Position numbers and translations under genes: made by a program
Assembly: GCF_047663525.1 (NCBI RefSeq)
Contig: NC_092613.1
Coordinates: forward strand, 4,551,501 to 4,615,500
Source: Anas platyrhynchos
Lineage: Eukaryota > Chordata > Aves > Anseriformes > Anatidae
Length of the DNA: 64,000 bases
Direction of reading: 5' to 3'
Notes under the pieces: generated by a model
Databases searched by the model: none
What the model was told of the DNA's origin: nothing
Seen by the model: only the letters and a program-made list of their open reading frames with translations
Part shown: positions 34,001 through 46,700 of the stretch, piece after piece
Layout: each line of letters starts with the position of its first letter
Position numbering within the stretch: position 1 is the first letter of the stretch

Positions 34001-37000
34001 CTTAGAACTTCTAGTTCCGTTCTTTTTTACACCATTTTACTCAAAAAAAAAAACCACGTTTGTAGCTTTGTTACGAGCACTTGCTGCATTCTCTCCGGTT
34101 CCAGAAAGGGATTTTGGCCCCGCACAGCCGCCCGGTGCTGCGGGGAAGCCAGCAGAGGGAGCCGCGGCCACCCAGCAGTGCGCGTCCTCGGCCAGATGCC
34201 TCGCACGGGGCGTTTTAAAGCATGGCCGAGAGCAGGGCCCTTTGGCATCAGATTATAACTATTTTCCAGGGGAGGTAGGTACACACGTGGGCAATTTGGG
34301 GAGGCAGAAAAGGCCTTTTCATAATCTGTAGGTTTTGCTTTATTACCCACTACGAGCTCTGGGAGTTACGGGTGTAGTTCCTCTGACCCCCTGCAAAGAG
34401 TTTTAAGTGAGAAACTGCAGCACAAAATATGATACTAACACAACACAGAAGGACAAGCTTACTTCTAATTTTCAGCATTTGCACAACTGGGATTCAGAGC
34501 AATGTGAGCTGCAAGACCTCAAGCACGATGCAGTCCCCCCACTGGTATCCTGCAGCAACTCTCAGACAGCCCCTGCCTCAAAGAAGTCCCAACAGAAACA
34601 GCACAAAACCTGCAGGGATCTCAGCACTCTGGTACTGCAGAGGGATGCGGTGCCCCATGTTTGTACTAAATGTGCTCTGCAGTTGGCTCTAACGAGGTGT
34701 AGCTCCCACCTGCCAGGGCTGCTGTTCTGTTTCATGCTTCCTGGGCCAGATTTCTTCATGTGAGGACATCAAAGACGGCACATGGCCAAATTGGAAGGCA
34801 ACAAAGCAAAGCAAGGATGTAGATAAGGATCGCAGACCCTCGGACGCTTGCTTCCATCACCACGTGCCATCACAATCTGAGCCTCATGCAGAGGTCTCCT
34901 GCAGAAGCAAGGTATTACTGGCAGGGGACTGAGCACCTCCTCTCCTGCTGGGTTTCTTCCCTGACTTTTCTAATCTGGGATAGAAAAACGCAGTCTGGGC
35001 TAGCACCCTCAAAGGGTTGCCAGGCCCTAGCCCAAATCCATCCCTCTTTCCCCAGACAGCCTGGCACTAGCAGAATGAATGCCCCCGAACTGTGCCCGTA
35101 TGTAACCAGTCCATCTGGTCCTTCCTCATAGCTCCCTGTGCAGGGTGACACCCCGCAGCACAATGCCCCGAGAACTGCTGCTGCCACTCTCCCTGCGACT
35201 CCTGGGGCTTCTCCACTGCTTTACGTCTTCTGCAGCCATTCATGCAGCAAAGCAGCGTGTTAATAAAATGCCAGCAGGGTTGGCAGGTTGCGTGCACTTT
35301 GCACAGCGTGTAATGATAACGTGCGTGGCGATGTTTTGGGATCTGTGTCCTCTAATTCACGGTGCAATGGGGGAGCTGCCTGGGTTGCTGCAGCGTGCCC
35401 TGCTAGGAAAACATCGTGGCATCACGCTAGCTGGGAAGAGCATTAAAAAGCTGCTGTCTGCACAAAACAACTGGGGTTGTTGCAACTAGGTCAGGTGAGA
35501 ACATCAAACTGCCTGCAAGCACACGATTACAGACAGGCCTTTGAACTCTGACTTCTGTGGCTTTTCAGAGGTATAGGTGGAGTCCTCGGCCATAAAGTAC
35601 GTGCTTTGTCACTTTGCAGCCTGTGTCCAGGGATTTGTGCTTGGCTAAACACAGAAGTCTTCTGTACATGTGCAGGAGCAGAGTTATGGCACCGTGCAGC
35701 TATAAGGGAAAAAGATCAGGATTGTCTGGACTTCCTCTCGGCAAGGTATTTGTTTTGCAACACAAATACCCATAATTTGAGAGCTAACATACTGACGTCT
35801 GAGTTGTCCCCTGGTGCTCAGCTCTGCAGAGTCATGGGGGTAGGAAGGAAAGATTCCAAGCTCTGCTATGCAAGCCAAAGAAAAAAAATCAAGTCTTAAG
35901 TTTGTAGTGCAGACTTTGCATGGTGCCAACAGCTAGGAATGCCACTTCATCTTAAATCAAGGCTGCCACAGGAGAGCCAAGAGAATCTGGAAGTGAGGGC
36001 TATGCTTTTCATGGGGTTTGTGTTACTCTGTTTTGAACAGAGCTGAGAGGAGCTTGGCGTGAAGCCACTGTCCAAAACAATGTAGGGAAGCATATGTGGT
36101 TTGAGAATTACTCAATACCATTTCAGCTTTCAGTTTTTCCTGTCTTTTAGTCCAAAAGGTATGAGGGTTCCAGCACTCAGTTTCCTTCCCAGTAAGCAAC
36201 TCAGCACAGTAATGTTCACTAAAATCCTTCGCCATTGCACTTCACACATGCAGAGCTGCGGCTTCCCTTGAGAAACCCCTTGGAAGAGTATGAAGTTAAA
36301 TGAAAAAAAAAAAAAAAAGGAAAAAAGAGAAGAAGAACTCACTGCAGTACATTACAGGTAGTTTAATATTAACATTCCTATTAGCCATTGTATCATTGCT
36401 AAAATTTAGCAGCCAGGAGCAGAATTCAGAGGAACCACCGTGCTATTACTCTACATCAAGAAACCAGGCAATGCCCAGCAGCGAAAGTTAGAGCTGTTCA
36501 CATGTTTTGGAATTCAGCCCAGAGCATAAACCTGTATATAAAGGACCCATCATTTACACCCAAACTTTGCACTGAAATGGGGCTGAATAGGATATAGACA
36601 CAGTGCTGGCCACTCATCTACAATTAATTTCACTAAATAATTTCATTAATTCAATTAACTAATTTGGCTCTTTGCAGTGGGCAGTCTGTGCCATGAAATG
36701 ATCCTCCAGATGAGGGTATGGCAAAAGCTTGTGGCATGTATTGCTGCTGTAGGTAAATGTTTCTGCTTTCAGTGTAATCCTAGGTCATTCCTCTGTACTG
36801 ATAATACTGTGTTAAACTCTACGGCTGATGTACAGAAAATAGAAGTAAGCTGATTTTGTTTTCCCCAAGTGTTAACTGGTTATAATTTTCCTGGCTCTTC
36901 AGAACAAAATGAAAACATTTCTCCATTCTTCGCTATTTCAGCAAGAGAATGCAAAGAACATGAAAAAATAAATTACTGTTTACTGGGATTTAGTTCAGGT

Positions 37001-37703
37001 AGCTAGACAGATGGAGGGAAAATTACTCAAAGGACTGGCATCATGTTATGTTAGTGCAGACAATATCAACCTCAGCAATTTGTCTAACAGTAATGACAAA
37101 ATGCTTTTCTTTGAAGCTTCACATCACTCGACACACTTCTGAAGATAATAAAACTGTCTGCACATAATCTGCCAAGATATGGCAGATGAGTTTTACTTAC
37201 TAGCAACCAATAAATATATAAAAAGTACTAAGTTGGGGCGTTTAAACTAATTTCTAAAGAATTTCAGGAAAGAAGTGTATATCATTTGCTAGAATTCACT
37301 ACAAAACTAGGAATTATCTTGTACATTGAAATTTCTCTGCTGTTGCTATTGCTTAATATTATATCTATTTGAAAATGCCTGAAAGCAATAATATAAATGC
37401 TGCTTTTTGTTTAGAACAACAGAAGTACTGTAGGCATTAGTCAGGCTGTCTATTTTAAGAACTCTGGAACAGAAAAGAAAAGAAAAAAAAATAACATCAA
37501 ATGCTGATAAGAACCACCAGAACTGTTGCTTGACAGTACCTTTCTCCCTTCTTTTGACATCCCAGTTCCCCAACACTTGTAATTCAGGGATTGCTGGTCT
37601 ACTTCCACCTCTTCTCCCAGCCTGGGTCCTCGAAATCTGCTTGAAAGGATGAAGAATCAAACCGCCGGAGAGGGCTTGGCCCTGCTTCGTTCTTGGCTGA
37701 GCA
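34001..37703. other. Intergenic region between SRPK1 and SLC26A8
   Basis: Unique sequence upstream of SRPK1 and downstream of the proposed SLC26A8 stop, so its right part may be SLC26A8 3' UTR. I could not find a convincing minus-strand poly(A) signal. A TATATAAA occurs near 36,535 but no gene follows. No coding region supported. Confidence 0.5.
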
Positions 37704-37796
37704 TCAGATATCTGGTGGCACTTCACACAGAAATCTGGTGTCAGAACTCCTTGTAGAGGAAAACTCTCTGGTCTTCTCCAAGAGCGACTCTGTTTT
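37704..37796 (-). CDS. SLC26A8: Proposed last coding exon of SLC26A8
   Basis: After TACATTTCAG, phase 0 reads KTESLLEKTREFSSTRSSDT and RFLCEVPPDI, then TGA. It fits the phase of the preceding donor and lies 1.2 kb downstream. I see no clear similarity to the human tail, so this exon is tentative. Confidence 0.45.
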   Translation of the reverse strand, partial: KTESLLEKTREFSSTRSSDTRFLCEVPPDI

Positions 37797-40700
37797 CTGA
37801 AATGTACACAAACATAGCTCTAGGCCAAGGGTGGCCAGTCAGTTGAGCCAGTCAAGTGCTGTTCCCATGCCAAGGCACTAGCATGTGAGCAGCAAGAGGG
37901 CCACGCTGGCGTGGGAGCACAGGGCAGCTCAAAACCCCAGCTGCTGAAGGAATGAGCCAGCAGGGCTGCCAAGCTGTCAGCTCTAAGCTGCTGTGGGTCC
38001 CTTCTGCACATCTGGCCCAGCCTCGTCTCACAGTGGACTTTTGGGGAACCATTGTCACCTCCTGCATGGAAGCTGCTCCCAACCTTTTCCCCAAGTCCCC
38101 TAAACAGTGGTGAATGTGTACTGACACCTTCATTCTATGGGAGAGAGTCATGAAGTTCAATACCTTTGTGCTAGACAGTGTAATGCCAATGTAAGAGTGT
38201 TAAAGAAGTTGTTCCGTGGGCAGCAGAACACAAGAAACCCATTTTCTTATGGATTTGGCTAGTTTTTTTTTCTTTCATTCCCCCCTCCTTCAGCTATAGG
38301 ACCCCAGCCTGGCGGTATGCACAGCACAGTTAGCCAAGGCTGGGTTCGTTTTCCGAGGTGGGGCAATTACTGGAATCTTCTGCTCAGAAGAAGGGCCCTT
38401 CCTGGAACTTGCAACTGTCTACCCTATTTGAACTTGGCTGACACAGCCTATGAGCTTAAAAACTATTGCACAGGACTGGCAGAAAGATCACGTGCACAAG
38501 TTTCATTTCTTTGGAAAATCAAGCCAGTGCTGTCCTTCACTTCTCCCAACAGCCCCAAGGGAGCTGGTGCAGTAACCTCTGGAAATAAAAAGCTTGGAGC
38601 TTTTGCTCTGCCCTGGCAGGGTCCTTGCTCTGTGGGAGAAATGGAAACTGTCTAAAATGCCACAAAGTCATTCCCCGCTGCAAAACTGGCCTGATTCCTT
38701 TCCAGTCTGCACACAAAGTTGTCTTTCCCCAGGCTGGAACACAGGACTCAGAGAAACAAATTGGATTATTGGTGGTTTGTTGGTGGTTTTTGTTTTTTGT
38801 TTTTGTTTTTTGGTCTCTGTCCATTGCAAACCACAAAATAACTGAAAAATTCAAAAGAGCATCTGCTGTGCCCTACTTCCTCAGCAACATCACAAGCCTT
38901 TTAAGTTACTGACAGAGTAATTAACAACACAAAGACTTAAATGTTGGCAAAATATCCTACCTTCTGGTGTTTAGCTTGTAGTTTATCGGCAACCTCTTTC
39001 GAGCTAAGTTGTAGCCCATCTGGCTTTTGATGCTTCTCCACAGCAGCCAGCACGGCATCATGAAGAGTTAGAAAGAATATTCGTTTGGTGACACTTCCGA
39101 CAAAGAAATCATTCTTCTCAAGCACTGCAATCACAGAGGCTATAAAAATGGGGGGGGGGAGAAATAAACAGCAGCAGAAGTCACAACAAGCAGTATAACT
39201 AAAACATTTAGCTGAAATTTAAAATATCCCTCATGATCAGTTAATATCCATAAACAAATACTGTACTCACGGTGACAGCCAGCTATGAAGACTGTAATGC
39301 CAGTGTCGCAAAACATGTGGATGATCTGTGGAAAGAATCCCATACCAGCATTAGAGTAATCTTGCTTTATGTAAGTGCACCAGAAGGTAAAACGTAAATG
39401 AGGAAAGAACTCCTTTGCAATGGTTTGTCTCTGAAGAAAGTCCTTCTTACAGCATCTCAAATCCCAATTCTTAGCTCAGCACTAAACAGCCAGGGTGTTC
39501 AAGATCTAAATGAGTGTTGACTCCAAAACCAGGGCAGGTTGCTGACCCTCCTACAGTGCACTATGCAGCACACAGTGTTATTTCTTCACTTAAACAAAAA
39601 TGTCTTACAGGAACAGGCTAGCTCGAAACATTTCTACATACACAGACTCCATGCCCACATGTAAGCAATGAGAATAGGAACCTGAGTTTTCAAGCATGAC
39701 CTGTAATTCTGTTAGTCTCAATTTTTACGTCCAGCATTTTTAGATGTATTAACTTAAAAGAACCAGATTTTAGAGGGGATTGTTTCTCACCATCTTCTCT
39801 ATTCCTGGCCCTTTGTAATTAAAAGGCCTAAAAAAAAGAGTTACTTTGAAGGGGAAAAAAAAAAAAGCCATAAACCTCAATATTTCAGAGAATCACAAGA
39901 GAATCACAGGATTTCACAGTATGAGGCTGGAAGGAATCTGGAGAGACCTTATCTCCCTCCCCAAAGGGGATGTCATTTAATAGGTGGCAAATAAATCTTT
40001 ATGGATCTTAGGGAGATCAGCTCAATGCACAATTATTCCCATAGGTGTTAGGAACAAATTAAACAGAACTCTTTGAAGTTGAGCTATAGACTTTGAGGGA
40101 GCTGAGTAAGAATCCATCTGGAACTGTCTTTCTGAGCAGCACAGCTACAATAAAATTATTTTTGCTAAATATATCTCTCCATTGGCTAGGGTCCCCACTT
40201 GAAGACTAAAATGTTCAATTCTTACTTCAAAGAAAAGGCTAATTAGGCATTCAGCAATCAAATCACTCCAAGAAAAGATAGCTGATAGTTTTACATACTT
40301 CTAAAGAAGAGATATTTTTTTTTCTAAGTTGGAAGAAAAAAATTTACAGCCAAAATGGAAAAAGCAAATTAGAGATTTTTATAAGTATGTTTTTGGTTTA
40401 CATTATTTTAGAACTAATGACCATGGATGGCAGGTTTTAACAAGCATCAACAATGGGACTTGTGCTTTTAAAAAAGTGGCTTTATGGGAAGTTACTATTT
40501 TCTGAAAATAAATAGATGAATTTTGCACCCTGAATGGTCAACCAGAAGATACATAGATTGTTATGTAGCAGGGCACTTGAGGCTAACCAAAATGTATGAT
40601 ATCGGGTAAAATTTAGGTTTCACATTTTCATGCTAGATTTAGGTTGCTTACCTCTTTCAGTAAGTCTGAGCCTTGCAAATCCACATATTGCACCATGCTG

Positions 40701-43700
40701 AAGTCTAAAATAATGGTGTGAACTGGACACGACAAATCCGCTGACTCTTCCTCCTGACCTAACTGTACTGAGGAATTATCTATTGCAGAGCCTGCCAAAG
40801 GGCTAGCTCCTTTCCCTTCATCCTCCTTCTTTTCAGTCTTATCTCCTGTGTTAGTGCCCAGGGACGGAAGCTGTGCATCAGCCGTTCCCACCAGGAGCGT
40901 TTTCGATTTGTGTCTGTCTCCATTCTTGGACCAGCGTACCAAATTCACTGAAGATGACGAGGAAGCTCTGCCTGTGTGACTTCGCTTCACCAGTCTCGCT
41001 GTATATGGTATCTAGGATGGAAAGTGGAGAATACATCAGTGGTTGAAAGAACTAGGCCCAGGGGGGTGGAATTTTTTTTTATATTTTTTTTTTTTTCTGC
41101 AAATAAACACTGTAAATCACATGGTAGTTCTTCTCTCATGGTAAAAAGCACATCTGAAGTAACACTAAATATATCGCAAAGCCACAAGTGTATGCAAAGT
41201 AGCAGGTGACTTAAGCAAACCTCAGATGTGGTTAGAAGAGTGCCTTCAGCCACCAAGTAGCACTAGTGTACCTCACTCTTCCACATCTTGAAATGGCCTG
41301 AGATACTGCGATCTGACTTATTATTTCTACTTTCCATAAAAGAAAAAAAAGCAGAAAAAAAATTAAAAAACACTTTCTGTGGCTTCATACAACATCTCTT
41401 CCCACTCTAAGAAGACATTTTATTTTCCTTCCTCATATTTTTACAATGCATTGCCTTCCTAGGCAACAGTAAGCTGACCCTTACTGGCTGAGTTCTGCAG
41501 ACCTCTTGTGCATCTCCCTTCTTGTATGCCTGCTGGTCCCTAGGTGGACCAATGTAAAATTTTTTTCTTAATAGTTCCAAATGTGTGTGTGTGTTTTTTT
41601 TTAATTATTATTTTCATAGCACAAGACAGGAAAATTCACCCTCTGCATTTCAGCACTTTAGAAGATGCTGTTAAATTATCCATTGCTTCCTAAGCACCTC
41701 GGTGCCACATATGTTTTCCACACTGCTATCTTTCAACCCATTTCTCATACTTAAAAATTACATGTAACTGTTTGGAAAATATCGTCTTTTGCCTGAAGTT
41801 TCTTTCATAAACTAAGGCTTGGAAAATTCAGATAAAGAGGGATATGAGTGACTCTCCAGAAGACACACAGCAGCCAATTACAGGAAAGATATGAGATAAT
41901 TGTCTGATCAGGATAATCACAGCTGCCTTTGTGGCATTTTGTCCTCGTTCTTGGCAATATTGGCAGTGGTACACATTCCACTTTCACTCATTCCTTTGGG
42001 GAAAAAAAAATGCTTACTGAAGCACCTTACAAAATTAATTCTCTTGGCTGAGGAGAAGAGAGGATGTGCTGAATTTTTCAACTGCTAGTTAATTCACCCA
42101 GTAAGCTGAGCTTCTATTGCTCTATCATGAAGTATGTATGAAGAAATACAATGGTAATGTTTGCTTATTTTCAAACAGCAAATATATATATATGCTTTAT
42201 ATAAACTTTTACATCCTCCTAAATTCTGGCAAGCTAAGAACATTGTCCTCAGTAACTGAAAAGAAGACACCTCGAACAGACAGATTAGATAAATGTACTT
42301 TTAAAGCTGACCCTAGGTGGTGGTAGAGGTTGATCACAGACCCAAGAGCATTCAAAATCTTTGTTTTCCAGCGAACTTTCTGACCAAGAATCTGAAATTA
42401 AATCCCTCATTTCACTTTGATCTAGAGGCACTGCTTTCATGTCCATCTGAAAGAGAAAAATAGTCTTATTACAGAGATAATAGATCTTAGAAACTTCCAC
42501 TAACTGAAAAAAAAATTGGATTTACCTCGCGTAACAAGTAATTTTTGAAGTTATTCATATTTGCAAAAGAAATGGAAGAACAGCACTGGAAGATTTTGAC
42601 ACCTTCAATCTCCATAGCCTTTAAGACAAAAGTTGGATCTGTGAGAGTTGTACTTAGCAGGAGCCGTTTTTCCCCTCCTGACTCTGCAATAGACTGCAAA
42701 GTGCTATCCTAAGGACACAGTTTCTGGTAATGTTAACTACACCTCCCACAGGTAGTGGCACTGGCAACATGGACCTAATCATCAAAAACAAACCCGTTCC
42801 TCTTGTTGTTAAAAAAACGTACCTCCAGCAGCTCTATCACTGATGACAGTTGGCTGGTACAATATAAAACCAGCAAATTATTTTTAATATTGCTCACTGC
42901 AGAAAACACACACTATGTACTTGTCTTACTAACCTTGATTTTCTATTATTTGATCTTTGCAAATCCATCGGCATAACATTGTGCATGTACCCAGGTGGCA
43001 ATGCTCTCTACTGCTGTATTGCCCAACTCTGTAGGGTGCAAGTCTTAGCAATAGTGTGTTAAAAAAGCCTGTGCCCTAGCTGTTATCCCATCACCACAAG
43101 GATCGGTGAGTCAGTCTAGCACATGCACAGCTGTTATTGTGAAAACAAACATAGCGTGGACAAAACCAGACTGAGAAAAGCAGGTCAGCATAAAATACCA
43201 AACAGCTCCGGAAATGACCGCAGTGTGGCTTCCACCACGGGGACAACACAGATTGACACAGGGAGCTTCACGGGGCGCAAGCAGGCTGAGCTAGGTACCT
43301 GAGTCACTTCGCTCTCCTGATATTTAAGCATTCTTTAGTTTCAAAGTTTGGAATCAAATGAACTGAGTCTGAATGGCCACCCCCAGGCAGTTAAGGGAAA
43401 AAGATGCATTGCAGAGAGAAATGGAACATTTGTTTTTTGTTTCCTCTTACAGCTCCGTAGACGGATAAACTTCTATAAATATTCGTGTTTGGAATCTGTC
43501 CCAGCTCCACCATCTTCATTCTGAAACAAGATGTTTATTAGGTTTTCACATACAGCAGAGAAAAACTGCATGTTCCTAAAAGCTTGATCTCCATTTCTCT
43601 CCTCTTCACTGGATATACCAACCCTAACTTTAGAGGGTGCAAATACAGCAAATTATTCACTCCCAAATAGCATTTGCTGAATAGGGGAGCAGCACACGAG

Positions 43701-46700
43701 CACACCCTTAAGGTATGCTGGTGCCTTCAAGAATGTATTATGTCCCATTTCTAGGTCTGGAACAATCGGATTATTGTTATTACACCAGGGAAGTGTGTTT
43801 GCTCTCCATCTTCCCACAGCCTTCCTCAAAGATACAGCTACACGTACAGCTGGAAGCAGTTGCAAGCTGTGCTTAGGGCTGGCTACACATGGGCTAGGTT
43901 GGTCCAGAGGCCATGCAGCAGCTTTAGTGCAGCATCTTGCCTCTAAGGAGAATACCTTGGGTTGGGAATTGTGCTTTGCTCATGGTGCTGCATGGTTTTG
44001 GGGTGAGTTTGAGTTCTGGTCAGTTCTGTCTTCCTGCTCTCCAGTGACCAGCCAGCCAGCCACTTGTTAATTCCACCCATAACTCTGAGCAGAGGAATAC
44101 TGGGAGTTTCAGACAACAAATTCTTCCTGAAAGTATTCTTTCAGAGCCACTCTGGATTGGTTTGATACTTGCAGGAACTGAGGCATTTCCTAGCTTTTTG
44201 CATGTTATTCTAGAGGCTTCAGCCTACTCAGACAAGTACTTCCCTATCATGGTAAATATCGTGAGTTGTGGCTCGGATTTATAAATGATTTTCCTGGCTG
44301 GAATAGCAGCTAACACACTGAGCAATGTGGGCCCAGTGTAATCTCCCTCAGCTATGATAGATTAGGTTTATGGAGAAGATAGAGCAACTTGGTAAATGGC
44401 AATGAAGACTAAGGAATACATTTGAAATAAAGACACAACATCTCATTTTATCCTTCTGGAAGCACGTATGCAGATGCATGCATGCAGACCACACCTCCTG
44501 GCTGATGCCTACACTACAGGGAGCAGTTTCCAGTTGCATGGCACACCTGCAGAAAGGACCAATCCAGAGCCCGTGGACTTGACAAGATTATTGCTCTGGG
44601 ATAGTATTAGAGACTCCAGGATGAGCTGACTGAAGTGTTTACAAACATGGAACTACTTTTCCATTGTCACATGCACAGCTATCTCCACAACATCAGCTCT
44701 CAGAAAAATTAGCATTTTGCTCTAGGAGTTACAAGTACCTGTGTGACCTAATGCCGATTATGAAGAACGCAAGTGCCAGGGCGATCACTAATCCCACATC
44801 AAGACCAAGACGAAGCACTGCAGCAAAAGTTCCAAGCCAAATAACCTTTGAACAAGAGACAGAGTGAACGTTAGCTGTAAAATCATATAAAAATGACCTC
44901 CAACTCAGGCCCAGCATTTGAAAATTGAAGGAAAAAAATAATCTTAGCAATACCTCTAGACCACCCCAGTCCTGGATGTCGTCACAAAGATCACAAGAAA
45001 AAGGTACAGGACTTCAAAATGCATAACTCAACTACAGTTATGGACAAGATGGACTGCCTGCTTTCCTTTGCCCTGCATTTGGGGATATGCAGTGGCTATA
45101 CAGATGCCTCCACCACTCCAGTCTACCCTGAAGAACAAGGCAAATATCCAGGTGTGGCTGAAAAAATGGTGCTGAGAACTTCCCTCCTGATAAGCACTTT
45201 GTTCTTGAAAATACAAAACTGTATGGAGATCCCCTGATAAAGATTTGGTCTGATGATGCTGAAACCCTCAATCCAGACAGAAAGGACTGATTTCTAGCAT
45301 GGCAAATAACAGAAACAGGTCTGGTAGAATTTTTTTTGATCCTTTCTATCATCAAGTTCAGTGTTGGCTAAGCCTTCACAATCCTTAGAACCCACAAGCT
45401 ACAAATCTTATGCACAGCTCAAATCTCCTGATTTTTTTAACAGGGCTTCAATAATTAAGAGGAGTCATATCATCCTGGGGGCCTTTCTCTTAATGAGAAA
45501 TCCGGAACAAGAGTTAACATATTCCCAACTGACAGCTAGACAATTTCCTTCTCAGGGGATCTGGGAAACAACTACAATGACCAGTTCTCCCTGTATAGAA
45601 TTGCAAATTGACCTGTAGAGATTTCAGCACAATTCTTTCAGTGGGTATTTCAAAGGATCCCTCTTCTAAGAGAATGGCCACTGCTTTGCCTTGCCATCCC
45701 AAAACATGCATTTCTCCTTTTAAGGCACATTGCAATTCTTAGGTGGTTTTGTTTGTTTGTTTGTTTGTTTGCTACTTACTAAATGATACTTATCCTGTCT
45801 CCACAGAGTGGGGATGTCCAGAAATTTTTGAAGAAAAGGTAGCATATTAAATACCACAATAGCAGCCAGTACACCCTGTACAAACAAGAATAAAAAAAAA
45901 TCCATCTGATATTTATTGCATCCGCAACGTGCTAAGGAACAGATATCCAAGACAAACTGCTCAGAATTTAAATCTTATTTCCATAATTTTTACATATCTC
46001 CTTTGATCTGCAAAGCAACATGAAAGTAGCATGCAACTTCTTTGACTTCACAATTACTTTTGCCAATATAACTGGACTTCCTCTTGAAATGCTGTATGTA
46101 GTTTCCATTACAATATTCTTCAGTGAATCCCTATGCCTCCTACAGCACTAGGATAAATGCCAACACTATCTACAGAATTAAGAGCTGCTGTTTCGAAAAG
46201 TGGTTTCAATTAGCATGGGCAGTGCACTGCCAAATTTAGGAAGTTGTTTGACACCATTTATTGAAACAGCCCTTCCTAGAAATGAAAAGGAGATTGAAGG
46301 GAAGTAGATGTTTAAATTCTGTTTTGTCAGCTAGTTTTGGGAAGGGGATTAATTCTCCCATCTCACAAAGAGGCCAGGAAAAAAAATCAGGAAGTAATGC
46401 TCTATGTCAGTTGTTCTCTAAGACAACTTAAAGGAAAAAAAAAAATAGTCTAGATAAAAATTTTAAGAGAGAAGTAAAAAATTGAGTCCTCTAAACAATC
46501 TGCAGCAATAAATGTTTGCAGCAAAAAATGCACAAAAGGTAGTTTGGTAGTGCATATAGTTTTAAAATAAACCTCAGTGACCAAGCTAGAATCAGAGACA
46601 CTAAACCCAAATTCCCATTTCTGAAGATTTTATTTACCTCTTTACACTAAAGATTTTGAAGCAGAAATTACTTATACAGATGCAAGACAGGAGCTCATTA

